Positions 6,607 to 7,712 of a stretch of 7,712 nt of DNA are shown piece after piece (position 1 is the first letter of the stretch; every line of letters starts with the position of its first letter). The DNA is from Elusimicrobiaceae bacterium (lineage in GTDB: Bacteria > Elusimicrobiota > Elusimicrobia > Elusimicrobiales > Elusimicrobiaceae): positions 1 through 7,712 of the forward strand of contig JAGCKY010000155.1 in NCBI GenBank assembly GCA_017647245.1, given 5' to 3'. The notes beneath the pieces are model-generated. The model had not been told where the DNA came from, did not search any database, and saw only the letters and a program-made list of their open reading frames with translations. The position numbers and the translations under genes were made by a program.

Positions 6607-6888
6607 TTACAGCACCTTTTTGACCTTGGCGCAATGGCCTTGTTGTTCATTAAACTCGCCGACTAATGTGTCTGCCAATTTTTCATTGACTACCGGCTCG
6701 TCCGGGCGCAAATACGCCGCGTGCCCAATAGACGTTTCCGGCACGGCCGACGTGTCCACTTTTGACAATTCTTCCACCCAGCGAAATAAATCTTTTAATT
6801 CGTTTTCATACATTTCCGCTTCGCCTGCATTGAGACGGATTTTGGTCATGGCGGCGCACTTGGAAACATTATCTTTTTCTAATATCAT
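6607..6888 (-). CDS. gatC: Asp/Glu-tRNA amidotransferase subunit C
   Basis: This 93-residue protein matches the small GatC subunit, which wraps around GatA and stabilises its association with GatB. Visible family features are an N-terminal helix with V-x-K-x-A-x-x-x-K-I-R-L, a central helical segment ELKDLFRWVEELSKVDTS, the AYLRPDEPV motif (the LRxD region) and a C-terminal basic KVKKVL. Length is normal. The start is ATG 6888-6886, with AAGGAG 8 nt upstream. It is the first gene of the leftward unit; its TAA is followed after one base by the gatA ATG. Assignment rests on family resemblance plus the adjacent gatA, which together are convincing. Confidence 0.92.
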   Translation of the reverse strand: MILEKDNVSKCAAMTKIRLNAGEAEMYENELKDLFRWVEELSKVDTSAVPETSIGHAAYLRPDEPVVNEKLADTLVGEFNEQQGHCAKVKKVL

Positions 6889-6900
6889 TTTGAGGGCTCC

Positions 6901-6946
6901 TTATTAATTTACATTTTATATAATAATGGGGCAGTAAGACTATACT
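6901..6946. promoter_or_regulatory. AT-rich divergent promoter region (gatC leftward, small transcript rightward)
   Basis: This stretch is strongly AT-rich and lies between the gatC ribosome binding site and the rightward 14-codon ORF. On the plus strand TATAAT (6919-6924) is a perfect -10 hexamer and TATACT (6941-6946) is another, though neither has a good -35 at 16-18 nt. On the minus strand a TATTAT/TATAAA cluster around 6916-6926 could drive gatC, with a weak TTAGTA as -35. The location is convincing for a divergent promoter, but the exact elements are uncertain. Confidence 0.4.
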
Positions 6947-6960
6947 AAAGGGGGTTGCTT

Positions 6961-7005
6961 ATGGGATGCGGATGCGGATGCGGCGGCGACGGCAAAAAGA
7001 AATAA
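6961..7005 (+). CDS. Possible 14-residue Cys-Gly micropeptide
   Basis: ATG at 6961 opens a 14-codon frame ending in TAA at 7003-7005, encoding MGCGCGCGGDGKKK. A G-rich Shine-Dalgarno-like AAAGGGGG (6948-6954) stands six bases upstream. The peptide has three Cys at alternating positions (CxCxC), a Gly-rich middle and a basic end, which might bind metal or be a redox target; no known family is recognised. The DNA contains GGATGC three times in tandem (6963-6980), so a simple repeat inside an untranslated RNA is an alternative. A second tiny frame (7015-7071, 18 codons) follows without a convincing ribosome site. Translation is unproven. Confidence 0.35.
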   Translation: MGCGCGCGGDGKKK

Positions 7006-7095
7006 GCCGGTAAAATGAATGGAAGAGAGGAAATTTTCCTAACGGTGGCGTCCAACGACGCATACTTGTGAATTAAAATTCACCGACCTAAATTG

Positions 7096-7121
7096 CCCCG
7101 CTTGTATAAGCGGGGTTTTTT
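7096..7121 (+). terminator. Rho-independent terminator, rightward
   Basis: CCCCGCTT (7096-7103), loop GTAT, AAGCGGGG (7108-7115) and six T (7116-7121) make a canonical strong terminator on the plus strand. No long gene precedes it on that strand, so it must end the short transcript starting near 6930. On the minus strand no T run follows the stem, so it would terminate the right pilin transcript poorly. Confidence 0.88.
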
Positions 7122-7129
7122 ATTTCAAA

Positions 7130-7711
7130 TCAGCAATCCACGCAAACAAATCCGGCCATATTCGCGCAAATGGCTTTACCTAATTTGGAATTGTTTTTTA
7201 CGACGCATCTGCGTGTACCCGGGTTGTTATCATAATGGAGTAAACGATACGGAATATGAAAATCCCGTTTATTCCGACAATCTTCTGCCACTGTGTTATT
7301 ACCCGGACAATAATCAATGTTGACAGAACCCCTTTCATCTAAAACCAATTGAAAATATTGCCCAACAGAAAAGGCCCTCTCTTCTGTAGAGGGTGTAAAA
7401 TTTGCCGGCAAATCCAAATCCAATTTTGTGATATCGGTTGTATATTCATTATTCGCCAGATAATAAGCTTCCTCGGCCTGTGCGATACTGGCCGCCAAAC
7501 TTAACATGGTTCCCACGCGGGCTTTTACGATGGCCCGTTCATACTGCGGCAGGGCAATGGCCGCCAGTATACCGATAATTAATACAACAACTAACAGCTC
7601 TATAAGTGTAAAGCCGTTATTAAATAAAGGCGTCATCCCCGAGTGTTTTTGTCGGGGATCTCCCGCTTTCTTGTCTTTTATCAAATAAGGTATTTTTCCC
7701 ATTTTACTCAC
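7130..7711 (-). CDS. Type IV pilin-like protein with extended N-terminal leader (start uncertain, at window edge)
   Basis: As drawn from GTG at 7711 the product is 193 residues. The prepilin site is NNG/FTLIELLVVV, with Gly33 at -1, Phe34 as mature residue 1 and Glu38 as the conserved Glu5. The hydrophobic helix matches the left pilin residue for residue from FTLIE to ALPQY, and EEAYYLANNEYT parallels EEAYYLANGTYT. The C-terminal half differs and contains six Cys (135, 145, 169, 182, 190, 193), so disulfides are likely. The start is open: GTG 7711, ATG 7702 or ATG 7636, or one beyond the window. ATG 7636 gives a typical eight-residue leader but has no ribosome site at normal distance. Longer versions include about 13 residues (AGDPRQKHSGMT region) encoded by a palindromic repeat. 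It is a filament subunit; the specific machine is unknown. Confidence 0.85.
   Translation of the reverse strand: MSKMGKIPYLIKDKKAGDPRQKHSGMTPLFNNGFTLIELLVVVLIIGILAAIALPQYERAIVKARVGTMLSLAASIAQAEEAYYLANNEYTTDITKLDLDLPANFTPSTEERAFSVGQYFQLVLDERGSVNIDYCPGNNTVAEDCRNKRDFHIPYRLLHYDNNPGTRRCVVKNNSKLGKAICANMAGFVCVDC
7542..7612. repeat. Conserved pilin-helix DNA segment, paralogous to 598-668
   Basis: Aligned without gaps, 7542-7612 and 598-668 agree at 61 of 71 bases by hand count. They encode the same residues, from Phe of FTLIE to Tyr of ALPQY, so all differences are synonymous. Outside this block and the EEAYYLAN region the two pilins diverge. This is protein-level conservation between paralogs rather than a mobile repeat, though it could act as a tract for recombination between pilin genes. 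Confidence 0.7.
7631..7676. repeat. Palindromic repeat-like element within the pilin leader region
   Basis: ATCCCCGA (7635-7642) and TCGGGGAT (7652-7659) form a perfect 8-bp inverted repeat around a 9-nt, T-rich loop, followed by CTCCCGC. The GTCATCCCCG...CGGGGATCTCCCGC pattern resembles dispersed palindromic elements found in many bacterial genomes, and in one frame such elements give peptides of the ...GMT type, as here (SGMT). Only one copy is in this window, so dispersion is not shown. The candidate ATG at 7636-7634 sits on the edge of the palindrome. Confidence 0.5.
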
Positions 7712-7712
7712 A

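Larger units (their letters stand above)
6928..7121 (+). ncRNA. Candidate structured small RNA / short transcript with own terminator
   Basis: Downstream of the plus-strand TATAAT, and ending at a strong terminator, lies a stretch with no conventional gene and several hairpins. These are AGGAA/TTCCT (7028-7032 with 7036-7040), GCGTC/GACGC with loop CAAC (7048-7052 with 7057-7061), and GTGAAT/ATTCAC with loop TAAA (7068-7073 with 7078-7083). GGGGCA near the expected 5' end (6928-6933) can pair with TGCCCC (7094-7099), either closing the molecule or competing with the terminator stem. No protein-coding gene follows on this strand, so a riboswitch or attenuator role is unlikely. Several GGA triplets (AUGGGA, AAUGGA, AGAGGA) would fit CsrA-type binding, but this is speculative. 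It does not match SRP RNA, tmRNA or RNase P as I know them. Confidence 0.4.

Noticed and set aside
6606..6650. Upstream in-frame ATG extending GatA by 15 residues
   Set aside because: It overlaps gatC by 44 bases and has no ribosome site. The ATG at 6605 lies next to the gatC stop, has AAGGTG upstream and matches where GatA proteins begin.
7015..7071. 18-codon ORF (MNGREEIFLTVASNDAYL) after the Cys-Gly micropeptide
   Set aside because: No convincing ribosome site, and it runs through two hairpins. It is more likely part of the structured RNA.
6928..7121. Riboswitch, T-box or attenuator interpretation (Cys leader peptide plus terminator)
   Set aside because: No plus-strand gene follows the terminator; the next gene is the convergent pilin, so there is nothing to regulate in cis.
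6928..7121. SRP RNA, 6S RNA or tmRNA
   Set aside because: No SRP tetraloop/symmetric loop core, no long hairpin with a central bubble, and no tRNA-like ends could be found by eye; a covariance search would settle it.
7093..7323. 76-codon plus-strand frame antisense to the right pilin
   Set aside because: It starts with TTG inside the terminator region and lies within a well-supported pilin gene; its composition looks random.
1..7712. CRISPR array, tRNA/rRNA genes, transposase or defence genes
   Set aside because: No spaced direct repeats, cloverleaf sequences, transposase motifs or defence-type proteins were seen on either strand.

Overview
This looks like chromosomal DNA of a Gram-negative-type bacterium with many type IV pilin-like proteins. 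The best guess is Elusimicrobiota, probably a gut-associated Elusimicrobium relative. The guess rests on two pilin paralogs with an identical 24-residue N-terminal helix (starting FTLIELLVVV, ending ALPQY) and Cys-bearing C-termini, a pilin style I associate with that phylum, plus a palindromic repeat beside one of them. This is recognition from memory, not a database result.

Layout, left to right. The 3' end of a Sel1-repeat protein gene (+, 2-151) meets a type IV pilin-like gene (-, 153-683) with one base between the stops. The pilin has its own strong-looking promoter, whose spacer is mostly a run of 12 T. A hairpin terminator (778-805) separates it from a GH57/DUF3536 glycosidase gene (-, 821-3190), which appears to be leaderless. 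A 120-bp divergent promoter region leads to a PIN-PhoH ATPase gene (+, 3311-4636). A perfect 16-bp-stem bidirectional terminator (4655-4690) follows. The next operon runs leftward: gatC (6607-6888), gatA (5187-6605) and a Nudix hydrolase (4735-5190), with junctions of 1 nt and a 4-nt ATGA overlap. gatB is absent.

Between gatC and the last gene lies about 240 bp with no conventional gene. On the + strand it holds an AT-rich promoter-like stretch, a 14-codon ORF for MGCGCGCGGDGKKK with a Shine-Dalgarno-like site, three consecutive small hairpins and a strong rho-independent terminator (7096-7121). I read this as an independent small transcript: a small RNA, a micropeptide mRNA or both. The window ends in a second pilin-like gene (-, 7130 to the right edge). 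Its N-terminal extension is partly encoded by a palindromic repeat-like element.

How the genes fit together: GatCA belongs to tRNA-dependent amidation of Glu-tRNA(Gln)/Asp-tRNA(Asn). The Nudix protein is probably a nucleotide housecleaning enzyme translated in coupling with GatA. The PIN-PhoH protein belongs to RNA metabolism. The GH57 protein acts on cytoplasmic alpha-glucans. The pilins are surface or secretion-filament subunits. No defence system, CRISPR array, IS element, tRNA or rRNA was seen. The most unusual points are the T12 pilin promoter, the repeat at the prepilin leader and the small structured transcript.
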